Assembly (NCBI RefSeq): GCF_014647415.1
Contig: NZ_BMPD01000003.1
Location: 457,888 to 521,887 of the forward strand
Direction of reading: 5' to 3'
DNA: 64,000 nt
Source of the DNA: Haloarcula sebkhae
GTDB lineage: Archaea > Halobacteriota > Halobacteria > Halobacteriales > Haloarculaceae
Shown here piece by piece: positions 1-8,142 of the stretch. The notes under the pieces are model-generated. The model did no database searches and was not told the origin of the DNA. It saw only the letters and a program-made list of their open reading frames with translations. Numbering within the stretch: position 1 is the first letter of the stretch; each line of letters starts with the position of its first letter. Made by a program: the position numbers and the translations under genes.

Positions 1-451
1 TGACACAGACGATGTCGCGGATGTCCGCGCCGATGTCTTCGAGCGCGCCCGTGAGTCCGGCCAGCGTCCCGCCGGTCGAGAGCACGTCGTCGAGGACGAG
101 CACTTGGTCGCCCTCGTACACGTCGTTGACGTACATCTCGCTCTCGGAGTAGCCGGTCACTTGGGACAGCGACACTTCCCCGTCAAGCCCGTACTGGCGT
201 TTGCGGACGACGACGAGCGGGATGTCGGTCATCAGCGAGACGGCTGTGGAAATATGGATCCCCATCGCCGCCGGTGTGACGATCTTGTCGACGTCGTCGA
301 GCTCTGCCTTCCGGATGATCTTGATGACGATTTCGCGCAGAAGTTCCGGTCGAAGCATCGGGACCCCGTCGCTGATGGGGTGAACGAAGTAGTGATAGCC
401 TTCCTTCTCGATAATTGGTGCTTCGAGTAGGGACTTCTTGAGTCGGTCCAT
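1..451 (-). CDS. hpt: Hypoxanthine/purine phosphoribosyltransferase (HGPRTase-like), partial at window edge
   Basis: This is a type I phosphoribosyltransferase that salvages purine bases by condensing them with PRPP to give nucleotides in the cytosol. The first 150 residues, from [12 protein letters not shown], lie in the window; the C-terminus runs off the left edge (archaeal relatives are about 185 residues). The PRPP-binding loop [14 protein letters not shown] is seen near residues 117-130. The N-terminal part matches the archaeal Hpt/Apt group rather than bacterial Hpt. A TATA-like stretch about 28 bp before the ATG suggests a leaderless transcript. The purine specificity (adenine versus hypoxanthine/guanine) cannot be read from sequence; haloarchaeal copies are often called HGPRTase-like for this reason. 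Confidence 0.85.
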   Translation of the reverse strand, partial: MDRLKKSLLEAPIIEKEGYHYFVHPISDGVPMLRPELLREIVIKIIRKAELDDVDKIVTPAAMGIHISTAVSLMTDIPLVVVRKRQYGLDGEVSLSQVTGYSESEMYVNDVYEGDQVLVLDDVLSTGGTLAGLTGALEDIGADIRDIVCV

Positions 452-495
452 GCTGGCGGTACTACAAGCCCGTACTAAAATTCTCCGTCACCGAC

Positions 496-2409
496 TCAGT
501 AGAGCGTCAGCAACTCACCGAGTGCTCGCATCATGGGCAGGAGGTGTGTATCACCCAGTGCGTAGTACTCGACGGTCGTCAGCAGTAGAAACACAGCCGC
601 CACACCCGTTGCAGCACCGAGAAGCACTGTACCGATCTGCCCGGCTCGGCCTTTGGAGCGCCCACTCAGTGCCCAGATGCCGAGTGGAACAGCGCTCCCA
701 AGCGCGAGCAGCGCGTGCAACTGGAACGCTTCGCCGATGCCGTTTACTGTCACCGCGACGAGCACCACGGTCACTTGCCCGCCGATCAACACTGTCCCCG
801 CAACTGTCCAGAGGAACAGGCGCCAGTGATCCGTGAGGCTCTTGCGTACCGCCGGGAGCCGCACGAACAGATATACGCCGAGCGGATAGAGCGGAAACAG
901 ATACCGGGCAGTCACCTGTGCGTGCAGTGGCAAGCGGCTGTTGTACAGCAGGACAACGCCGACGAAGGTCGTTATGGCGAACGCGTCCACGACGCGGTCG
1001 GCGCTGAGTGTCCGGTCAGCCATCGACGATGGCAACCGTAATCGTCGGATGACTGGGAGTGCACCGACCATGGCGACGAGAACCGGTGCCGATTCGAGCA
1101 GTGAGAGATTGACGGATTCCTCACCGGTGTTGTCGAGCGCACCGCCCGCGCTTCCCGACCGGACGAACGCGTGATACACGTCATTTGGTTGCTGCTGGAG
1201 CGTTTCGATTCCCGAAACGAGTTCTCCCCCGAGCAGCAATAGCGGCTGCATCCCACTTTCGAGGGTCCCGAGCAGAGGTGCCAGCGGCGTGAGCAACCCA
1301 CCAGATCCACTACTACCGCCACTGCCACTACTTCCTCCACTCCCGCCGGCACTGCTCGCAGCATTGCTACCGAGGGAGCCGCCGCCGGAAACCAGTCTCG
1401 GCGGTTTAATCGGGGAGCCGGAGATGGCGAGATTAGTGATAATGAACGGCAGCAGGGAGAGGGCGAAGATGACGCCAATACGAGCGAGCGTTCGTGGACT
1501 GTTGTCCCGGGCTGTCGGAATATCGACCAGCGGTAGGGTGACACAGAGCAGGAGCGCTTCCGGAGCGTGTACCCACGCGTACACTCCCACCAGTGCGTAA
1601 GCGAGTGCCCGGAAGGTCTGCCGCTGCGTAATAACTGCTCCGTCTGCTGGCGTGTGGCTCCGATAGAGGCAGTACGCGATACAGACGACCACCGTCCCGG
1701 TGACGGCGTGTCGCTTCGGCACGGATGCCCAGAAAGCCAGCGGTGTCCCAGCTGTGAGCACAACAGCGCTCAGGAGCCCCAGCCGACGTGTGTGCACCCG
1801 ACTGAGAAGGCGATAGAAAACCACCGGGGTAAACGCTGCGATGAGGAGATGTGTCAGCTGCAGCGCGTACAGATGGGTTCGGCCGGCGTCAAGTGGCTGT
1901 GCCAGTGTCACATTCAGCCCGAACAGCCCTAGGACTGCGACGGCACCGCCATAGAGGACCCAGTCGCCGTCGGTGTAGTAACCACACTCCACCACCAGCG
2001 CCAACAGCGCGAGCGACCAGAGCGCGACCAGCGCAATCCGGAGTTCGACGACGGCGGCGAGCAGGTCAAGTACGAGCACGAGCGGCAGCGAGAGGACAAC
2101 GACGCCGTAGTTGCGTGCGTACCACTGGCCGTCGTATCTGCTCGCCCCCGGCGTCTCTAGTCCGGGGCCGTAGACCGCCTCGGTCATCGCTAGCTGTCCG
2201 TTCGAGAGGCTGTACAACCCATTCGCCAGCGTGTAGGAGTCGTTTATCAGGAACGCTGTCCGCCACAGCAGCCCGAACAGCACAACCGTCGCGAGAAACA
2301 CGGTCAGGCCGAGCCGGTCGCCAAACAACACCGCGTACACCGTCTCACGGGTGTTCGACAGTACGGGCGTCCGCTGTCGGAGACGCCCGACGAACTCCGT
2401 CGCTGTCAT
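496..2409 (-). CDS. Polytopic membrane protein, possible GT-C-like glycosyltransferase
   Basis: The 637-residue product has roughly a dozen hydrophobic segments spread over its length, beginning around residues 35-55. A long exterior segment follows the first membrane span and contains aromatic/Asp-rich stretches (for example SRYDGQWYARNYG), as in GT-C dolichol-phosphate-sugar glycosyltransferases. I could not identify the DxD/ExD signature firmly, so enzymatic function is only a suggestion. A Gly/Ser low-complexity linker lies near residues 345-375 between membrane blocks. The start overlaps the stop of the upstream secreted-protein gene by 4 bp (ATGA), so the two are co-translated and probably act together at the envelope. 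Confidence 0.7.
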   Translation of the reverse strand: MTATEFVGRLRQRTPVLSNTRETVYAVLFGDRLGLTVFLATVVLFGLLWRTAFLINDSYTLANGLYSLSNGQLAMTEAVYGPGLETPGASRYDGQWYARNYGVVVLSLPLVLVLDLLAAVVELRIALVALWSLALLALVVECGYYTDGDWVLYGGAVAVLGLFGLNVTLAQPLDAGRTHLYALQLTHLLIAAFTPVVFYRLLSRVHTRRLGLLSAVVLTAGTPLAFWASVPKRHAVTGTVVVCIAYCLYRSHTPADGAVITQRQTFRALAYALVGVYAWVHAPEALLLCVTLPLVDIPTARDNSPRTLARIGVIFALSLLPFIITNLAISGSPIKPPRLVSGGGSLGSNAASSAGGSGGSSGSGGSSGSGGLLTPLAPLLGTLESGMQPLLLLGGELVSGIETLQQQPNDVYHAFVRSGSAGGALDNTGEESVNLSLLESAPVLVAMVGALPVIRRLRLPSSMADRTLSADRVVDAFAITTFVGVVLLYNSRLPLHAQVTARYLFPLYPLGVYLFVRLPAVRKSLTDHWRLFLWTVAGTVLIGGQVTVVLVAVTVNGIGEAFQLHALLALGSAVPLGIWALSGRSKGRAGQIGTVLLGAATGVAAVFLLLTTVEYYALGDTHLLPMMRALGELLTLY

Positions 2410-2894
2410 TCGACCACCGATATCGTGACGTTGCGCATCGCCACCACGCCGTGGCCCGACCCGTCACGCTTGCTTACCGTCACTGTCCCGTTGTACTGTT
2501 CGCGTTCTATCTCCCCGTCGGTGAATGTGTCCGATGCCAGCGTCAGCGTGTACGTGTCTCCAGTCGAGTCGTCTAGAAAGTGATTCGTCGTCCGCGTGTA
2601 GCCCAGTTCCTCGATTGTAAGTTCGTAGATGAGTGTCGGCCGTCCGGTACGATTCGCGAACTGTACGCGGACCGGCGGTGTATCGAGGTAGTAGCTTGCC
2701 GCGCCGTAGGACCCTTTCTCAAGCGTTACGTCCTCCGACAGTTCGACTGCGGACACCGTGACATTGCCCGTTTCAAGTGCAACCGGTTCTGGTTCCGTTG
2801 CCAGTGTTACACCGGGGAACAGCGGGCCAGAAAGCAGTGTAACGCCGAGAATTATGGCGACCACACTGGTCATAACAGCCCGCGTTCTTTCCAT
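2406..2894 (-). CDS. Secreted/anchored haloarchaeal protein of unknown function
   Basis: A 162-residue protein with an N-terminal signal or anchor helix (about residues 7-31), followed by a beta-rich exterior domain with several N-glycosylation sequons (NVT, NRT, NGT, NVT). No Cys lipobox is present. I do not recognise the family. It is the first gene of a pair with the downstream polytopic membrane protein, which it overlaps by 4 bp. A TTTTAT element about 30 bp before the ATG fits a leaderless haloarchaeal promoter. An exterior partner of the membrane protein is an inference from coupling only. Confidence 0.7.
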   Translation of the reverse strand: MERTRAVMTSVVAIILGVTLLSGPLFPGVTLATEPEPVALETGNVTVSAVELSEDVTLEKGSYGAASYYLDTPPVRVQFANRTGRPTLIYELTIEELGYTRTTNHFLDDSTGDTYTLTLASDTFTDGEIEREQYNGTVTVSKRDGSGHGVVAMRNVTISVVE

Positions 2895-3302
2895 TGTTAC
2901 CAGCCACTAGATATCGGGCAATAAAAGTGTCGTGGCGAGATTTCTCTCGCTTGTCAGCTAGAAAAAATAAAACGAGATGATAGATTATGTCTGCGGACCA
3001 GAGTCTTGTACGGGCGCTACTGAGGAATCGCCTTCTGCCGTCTGATAAACAACTTAGGTCATAATCGTCTACTCGAGTAGGAGTCCTCTATACATCGAAA
3101 GACTTTCTTACTGGTCGTGGAGTGTGTTGACTCAACTCTAGAGGTGTCAACTATACTCACAGTACGTTTTAACCGTGAAACGCCGCCTTGAAAACCATCA
3201 AGGCTGACTGTATCGCCAGAATTCGCTGCGGCGGCGTTTGGTTATTTCAACGACAAATCAGACAAACAAAACAACCTAAGGACGCGAAACAAACTGCGTG
3301 CT
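2895..3302. other. Gene-free stretch with nested inverted repeats
   Basis: No convincing coding frame is seen in these 408 bases, which are more AT-rich than the flanks. It holds the promoter of the secreted-protein gene (TATA-like element near 2923-2928), a small hairpin (2935-2940 with 2945-2950), and a nested pair of inverted repeats at 3178-3239 described separately. The stop of the winged-helix gene lies at its right end. Confidence 0.6.
3178..3239. repeat. Nested inverted repeats, possible structured RNA or element remnant
   Basis: A perfect 10-bp outer inverted repeat pairs 3178-3187 (AAACGCCGCC) with 3230-3239 (GGCGGCGTTT). Inside it a 6-bp hairpin pairs 3186-3191 (CCTTGA) with 3198-3203 (TCAAGG) over a 6-nt loop; the two stems share bases 3186-3187, so they would be alternatives or trimmed versions of each other. 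An A-rich run follows. Neither flank gene explains the structure. Confidence 0.5.
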
Positions 3303-3881
3303 TTAGTCGTCGGAGCCGGCTTCCTGCGCCACATACTCAGTCAGTGTCATCTCACGACCGCCGTAGGTATGATAGCCCGCGGAGACGCTGAGTACAACCG
3401 CGATCAGCGTGGCCCAGACCAGCGGCGGAATTGCTGTGAACGGATAGACGCCGACCCAAAGGATCGTCACGACTGCCAGGCTGACCGCACCGAGCGAGAG
3501 GTAGTACTCACGCCAAGGGAACTCGCTTCCCGGCACGATTTCGAGATAGATAGTGAGTTCCTCTGTGTGTGCAGTCTTGGAAATCGTCCCGTTCTCGTCA
3601 TCGTAGTCGATGATACCCGTCTCATCCATCCGCGGGAGATGAGACTGCTGTAACGTGGTGTAAACGCGCTTCCGTTGCGCGCTCGTGACTGCAGTGTTTG
3701 GGCAGTCGTACTCCTGTGCTGCGACGTGTGACGCAAGATCACCGAGCTGTACTGGCCCGTCGTGTTCCCGTAGATACTGTAGCGTGTAGCGACGCCGTTC
3801 GTTCTGCAGGACGTCGAATATCTCGCCTTTGGAAAGGTCATCGTCCGTAGTGGATTCCGACCGTTCTACCTGCTTACTCAT
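3303..3881 (-). CDS. Membrane-anchored winged-helix regulator (DUF7344-like)
   Basis: The 192-residue product starts with a winged-helix DNA-binding domain (residues about 17-115) with the pattern IFDVLQNERRRYTLQYL, typical of the haloarchaeal DUF7344 family. Two transmembrane helices follow (about 127-146 and 150-170), so the DNA-binding domain would face the cytoplasm at the membrane. A TATA-like TTTTATAA lies near 3945-3955 and leaves a leader of about 40 nt with a GGAG just upstream of the ATG. It is downstream of, and on the same strand as, a type IV pilin gene. A role in surface-structure gene control is an inference from that neighbour. Confidence 0.75.
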   Translation of the reverse strand: MSKQVERSESTTDDDLSKGEIFDVLQNERRRYTLQYLREHDGPVQLGDLASHVAAQEYDCPNTAVTSAQRKRVYTTLQQSHLPRMDETGIIDYDDENGTISKTAHTEELTIYLEIVPGSEFPWREYYLSLGAVSLAVVTILWVGVYPFTAIPPLVWATLIAVVLSVSAGYHTYGGREMTLTEYVAQEAGSDD

Positions 3882-3973
3882 ATTATATTCTCCAGTTCCC
3901 CACCACCCATCGCAGGGAATACAGCAGATATCAGAGTGTTCATCAGTTATAAAATCACGGGTTTTACTGTCGG

Positions 3974-3979
3974 AAAAAA
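3974..3979 (-). terminator. T-tract after the pilin gene
   Basis: Six consecutive T residues on the minus strand lie 17-22 nt after the pilin stop codon. Archaeal transcription ends on such tracts. No stem precedes it. Confidence 0.35.
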
Positions 3980-3995
3980 CGGCGACTACGTGAGT

Positions 3996-4475
3996 TTATG
4001 CGCTTGGTCCGGACGCAGTGGCGAGGGTCGCCGAGTTGTCACCTGTCGACGACTCATACACCACGCTAAAGTCGTACCCATCCCCGGTGACAGCAACTAC
4101 AACCCGGTCTCCAGCAACAACTTTGCTATTGTCTGCGCTGGATGCGTAATTAGGCCATGGTTGGTTGTTATCGTTTATGTCCGCATCTTTATCTTCCCCG
4201 ACATTGACATCGCCATCAAAGCCGCTGCCGCGGAAGACGAGGTTACTAGCTTTGATTGAATCTCCGCCGTCGTGAGTCACAGCGACTTCATCTACGTTCG
4301 AATCATATTCCGTACTGAAGCTAGCCTGTGGGGCCGTGTTGCTGACCTGATCGCCCAGACCGAGGACGAATGTTGCGATAACGGCTGCGAGGATGACCGT
4401 GATTGCGACCATCAGGATGACCCCGATGACCGGCGACACAGCATCGTCGTCGTTGAAGAATCGTTTGAGTTCCAT
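3996..4475 (-). CDS. Type IV pilin (Pilin_N family)
   Basis: A 159-residue prepilin. The short charged leader (MELKRFFNDDDA) is followed by VSPVIGVILMVAITVILAA, the hallmark H-domain of haloarchaeal pilins; the leader would be cut by the PibD prepilin peptidase at the A-V junction near residues 12-13. The mature protein has the hydrophobic helix (to about residue 42) and a Gly/Asp-rich soluble domain exposed on the pilus. I chose the ATG at 4475 because pilins of this group begin MELK; ATG at 4493 is possible. A 6-bp hairpin at 4495-4510 lies in the 5' leader, and a TATATA element sits near 4541-4549. Confidence 0.85.
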   Translation of the reverse strand: MELKRFFNDDDAVSPVIGVILMVAITVILAAVIATFVLGLGDQVSNTAPQASFSTEYDSNVDEVAVTHDGGDSIKASNLVFRGSGFDGDVNVGEDKDADINDNNQPWPNYASSADNSKVVAGDRVVVAVTGDGYDFSVVYESSTGDNSATLATASGPSA

Positions 4476-4494
4476 TGTTGTGTCCGCACGCATC

Positions 4495-4510
4495 AACAGG
4501 TTCCCCTGTT
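4495..4510. repeat. Hairpin in the pilin 5' leader
   Basis: AACAGG (4495-4500) and CCTGTT (4505-4510) form a perfect 6-bp inverted repeat with a 4-nt loop, 20 nt upstream of the chosen pilin start. It would form in the pilin mRNA leader. Confidence 0.4.
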
Positions 4511-4669
4511 ATGCCGTGCTTATCGAATCGTGGCTATGGAGATATATAAGTCTGCACCTGTATTATCAGAGCCTGTAATTGCCATATTTGTTAACAGCTA
4601 TTCTGGGGTGCTTGAAACCAGATCTAGCCGACCTGGTCCGCGATTATCACAGAAGATGTTTTTAGAACA

Positions 4670-6451
4670 TCATGAAAGGGCCAGCAGTGCTACCGTAACG
4701 AAGACCGCGAGGATGAGGATGCTGAGTCCGATGCCGGCCCGCATCGGATGTACGAGGGTGTCGTCGTCGCGGAGCCGCGCAATCACGTCGTTCGGGGACG
4801 TCACCGTCCGCGTGACGATGCCCGTGGTCTGAACCACTGCGCGGTCGACGGCGGCGTACAGTTCGGTCACACCGACAACGAGCCCGCGGAAGCCATAGAA
4901 GAGGGCGGGGTTGTACACTGAATCGATGTCGGGAACGCGGCCGAGCTTCGAGAGGGGCTTCTTCGTCACCGCGAAGCCGATCAGTCCGAGGACGGCGAGG
5001 ACGACTCCTTCGATGAGGTGGGGAATGGTGTAGGTCTTGTAGACGTGGTGGACGACAGCCTCGCTCGTAACGTCGAATGGAAGGATGGCGAACAGCGCCG
5101 TGTCGTACACACCGTAGATGACACAGAGCGCGGCTACGGACACCATTGCCACGCTCTGCAGACGGTTCGCGTCCGGCACACTGCCGTCGTACTCGCCGTG
5201 GAAGAACGCGTAGTAGCCGAACTTGATGAACGACATGAACGTGCCGACCCCGCCCAGCAGCAGTAGCCACTCGAGCGTATAGAACTCACCCAGCGGGAGC
5301 GGCCCCTTACCGAAGGTATAGTGGCTCCCGGAGATGATGATCCCCTTACTCACGAACCCGTTGAAGCCGGGGAAACCGGCGATAGACAGCGCTGCGATGG
5401 AGAATGCCCCCGCCGTGATCGGCATCTCCCGCCAGAGACCGCCGAGTTTCTTCAGGCTCTCCGTCCCAGTCCGGTAGATGACGACACCTGCGGTCATGAA
5501 CAGCAGGCCTTTGTACAGGATGTGGTTGAACACGTGGGCGAACGCGCCAGCCTGTGAGAGGGCGCTCCCGATACCGACGCCGGCGACCATGTATCCGACC
5601 TGGGATTGGATGTGATAGGAGAGGAGCCGCCGCATATCGTTCTGGAACAGCGCGAACAGCGCGCCGAAGACTGCCATCCCGCCGCCCATGTACGCGATGG
5701 CCTCGTGGCCGTTGGGGAACGCGCGGTACATCCCGTAGACCCCGGTCTTGGTCGTGAACACGCAGAGGAACACGCTGGCGGCGATGTGTGGGCGCGGATA
5801 AGTGTCTGGCAGCCACGCGTGCAGGCCGATGAAGCCGACGTTGACACCGATACCGATAGCGGCCAGGGCGGCGGCCAGCCCGGACGTGATTCCAGCCGTT
5901 TCCGGACCGCCCGGCACTGACGCGAACAGGAACGTCTCCACCTCGACGTAGTGCCGGAGGATGGCGGCCATCAACAGCGTACCGCCCAGCCCGTGCAGCA
6001 GGGCATACCGGAAGCCGGCCCGAACCGCCTTGCCGCCGTAGTGCCACACCAGCAGCGTGCTGGTGACGGCCATCAGCTCCCAGAAGAAGATGAGCGTCAG
6101 CCAGTCACCGGCGAACACAGCCCCGAAGCTGGTCGCAACGTACGAGAGAGCGTATCCGGTCTGTGTCGTGTCGGCCTCGCTGGCGTAGGAGTAGAGCACG
6201 GCGACCGCGGCAATGAGCCCGAAGATGATGCCCATCAGCCGTGAGAACGGATCGACGTTCAGTAGCACAGCGTCGAACCCGAGGAACTGGGTCTGGAGAT
6301 GCGCGCCTTCGGGAACCATAACGGCCCACAGCACCGCCAGCGCGGGCACGAGTACACCGACGGCGTGTCCGGCGCGCCGTGGGAGCTGAGACACAACGAT
6401 TGCCACCGCCAGCAGTACGACGACTGGCGGAACCGCTGTAAGCATCGACAT
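4670..6451 (-). CDS. Mrp-type antiporter subunit, NuoL/MrpA-N-like (third D-like subunit)
   Basis: This 593-residue membrane protein belongs to the proton-pumping NuoL/MrpA/MrpD family and is the last gene of the antiporter operon. Recognisable elements are the TM5 glutamate in FFWELMAVTS (E125), the HAWLPDTY motif (W213) and a TM8 lysine in TTKTGVYG (K235). The TM7 lysine normally nine residues before the motif tryptophan is replaced by asparagine (N204). Downstream, an amphipathic region and further spans complete the usual 14-helix layout. The start overlaps the preceding stop by 1 bp (TAATG). Together with the DUF4040 protein it may replace the long MrpA of bacteria. Confidence 0.85.
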   Translation of the reverse strand: MSMLTAVPPVVVLLAVAIVVSQLPRRAGHAVGVLVPALAVLWAVMVPEGAHLQTQFLGFDAVLLNVDPFSRLMGIIFGLIAAVAVLYSYASEADTTQTGYALSYVATSFGAVFAGDWLTLIFFWELMAVTSTLLVWHYGGKAVRAGFRYALLHGLGGTLLMAAILRHYVEVETFLFASVPGGPETAGITSGLAAALAAIGIGVNVGFIGLHAWLPDTYPRPHIAASVFLCVFTTKTGVYGMYRAFPNGHEAIAYMGGGMAVFGALFALFQNDMRRLLSYHIQSQVGYMVAGVGIGSALSQAGAFAHVFNHILYKGLLFMTAGVVIYRTGTESLKKLGGLWREMPITAGAFSIAALSIAGFPGFNGFVSKGIIISGSHYTFGKGPLPLGEFYTLEWLLLLGGVGTFMSFIKFGYYAFFHGEYDGSVPDANRLQSVAMVSVAALCVIYGVYDTALFAILPFDVTSEAVVHHVYKTYTIPHLIEGVVLAVLGLIGFAVTKKPLSKLGRVPDIDSVYNPALFYGFRGLVVGVTELYAAVDRAVVQTTGIVTRTVTSPNDVIARLRDDDTLVHPMRAGIGLSILILAVFVTVALLALS

Positions 6452-8142
6452 TAGGCCACCACCCCCGGCAGATTACTGACGATAGTATCGACGATTCGCA
6501 GGAAGACAGCTGTGTACGGCACTGTTCCCAGCAGGAGCGACAGCGTAGCCGCGGTGAGTATCGGCCCGAGCATGAACCACGTGCTTTCGCCGCCGCGCCA
6601 GCCGCGGTCGTCCCAGCCTCCTGCGGGCGGGCCGCCGTGGTGTTCGTGCTCCTCGTGGTGTTTGCCGAGGTGGTCGACGTGCTGTGGGTCCGGAACATCG
6701 CCCTCGCTGGGATGGTCGTCGGTATCGTCTGAATCGTGGCCCTCACCGCCGTCGGCTCGAACCTCGTCTCGCCCACCGAACGGTCCCCCGATGAGTGGCT
6801 TCTCGTCGTGGCTCTCCGGCGATTCGAAGTACGCCTGATAGACGATTGGCCAGAAGTACGCGATGTTGAGGACACCGGAGACCAGCAACGCGCCGGCGAA
6901 TACGAGACCGCCGCTTTCGAGGTTCAGCGCCCCGATAACGAGATACCACTTACTGACGAAACCAGCGACTAGCGGAATCCCGGCCATCCCAGCCGCGGCG
7001 ACGGCGAAGGCGGCCATCGTCAGCGGCATCCGTTTCCCGATGCCGGCCATATCGCTGATATCGTCGGTGTGAGTTTCGACGTGGATCGCGCCGGCACAGA
7101 AGAACAGGGTGAGTTTCATGAACGCGTGGGCGGGGATGTGGAGCAGACCGCCGGTTAGAGCGTTCTCTTTGAGCAGTGCTAGCCCGAGCACGATATAGGA
7201 GAGTTGGCTTATGGTCGAATACGCCAGCCGCCGCTTGAGGTTGTCCTGTCTGAGCGCAATAATACTCGCGGTCAGCAAGGTGAAGGCCGCAATCGCGGCC
7301 AGCGGGAGGGCGACGCCGAGTTCCTTCATCGTTACAGGGCCGTACACGTCGAGGACAACTCTTGCAATGCCGAAAACGCCGCTTTTGACGACTGCGACGG
7401 CGTGCAGCAGGCCCGATACCGGCGTCGGAGCGACCATGGCATCCGGAAGCCAGGAGTGCATCGGCATCAGCGCGGCCTTGACGCCGAAGCCGGCAGCAAG
7501 CAGGGCGAACGCTGCTCGTGCCAGCGCCGGGTCGGCCGTCGCGAGTTCTTCGATGCCGCCGGGGGTAAACGCGGTCGTCCCAGCGAGGACGAACACCAGA
7601 ACTGTGCCACCTAGCACGGCGACCCCACCGCCGAAGGTGTACGCGAGGTACTTCCGGCCGGCTGCGCGGGCCTCGTCGGTCTCGTCGTGGGTAACGAGCG
7701 GATACGTCGACACTGTCAGCAGTTCGTAACAGACGAACAGCGTCAGCAAGTTCGACGCGAAGGCGACGCCGACAGCCGACGCGAGGCTGGCGGCGAAGGA
7801 GGCGAAATAGCGCGTCTGTGCGTGTTCGTCCAGACCGCGCATGTAGCCGATGCTGTAGAAACTGGTGACGATCCACAGCAGGCTCGCAAGCAGGCCAAAC
7901 AGCAGCCCGAGTGGGTCGACGTTGAACGCCAGTTCGATCCCGGTGCCAAACTGCCCGACGACAAACTCGTACTCTGTCCCGCTCAAGACGCCGGGGATCA
8001 TACTCGCAATGATACCGAACTTCGCGAACGCGACGGTTAGGGTCACCCCCTCTCGCAGATTCGGCCGCCCTTTGAGCGAGAGAATCACGGGGATAGCCAC
8101 TGCCGAGACGAGGATTGCCAGGATGGGTCGTAATTCAGTCAT
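6451..8142 (-). CDS. mrpD: Mrp-type Na+/H+ antiporter subunit D (second copy)
   Basis: A 563-residue polytopic subunit of the NuoL/M/N-MrpD family. All three key membrane charges are present: E140 in VCYELLTVS, K222 before MHSWLPDA, and K253 in VVKSGVFG. A long hydrophilic insert (about residues 442-520) with acidic stretches and a His cluster KHHEEHEHH precedes the last membrane span; this is unusual and could bind metal. The start overlaps the stop of the preceding D gene by 4 bp (ATGA). It is one of three related pumping modules encoded in series. Confidence 0.88.
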   Translation of the reverse strand: MTELRPILAILVSAVAIPVILSLKGRPNLREGVTLTVAFAKFGIIASMIPGVLSGTEYEFVVGQFGTGIELAFNVDPLGLLFGLLASLLWIVTSFYSIGYMRGLDEHAQTRYFASFAASLASAVGVAFASNLLTLFVCYELLTVSTYPLVTHDETDEARAAGRKYLAYTFGGGVAVLGGTVLVFVLAGTTAFTPGGIEELATADPALARAAFALLAAGFGVKAALMPMHSWLPDAMVAPTPVSGLLHAVAVVKSGVFGIARVVLDVYGPVTMKELGVALPLAAIAAFTLLTASIIALRQDNLKRRLAYSTISQLSYIVLGLALLKENALTGGLLHIPAHAFMKLTLFFCAGAIHVETHTDDISDMAGIGKRMPLTMAAFAVAAAGMAGIPLVAGFVSKWYLVIGALNLESGGLVFAGALLVSGVLNIAYFWPIVYQAYFESPESHDEKPLIGGPFGGRDEVRADGGEGHDSDDTDDHPSEGDVPDPQHVDHLGKHHEEHEHHGGPPAGGWDDRGWRGGESTWFMLGPILTAATLSLLLGTVPYTAVFLRIVDTIVSNLPGVVA

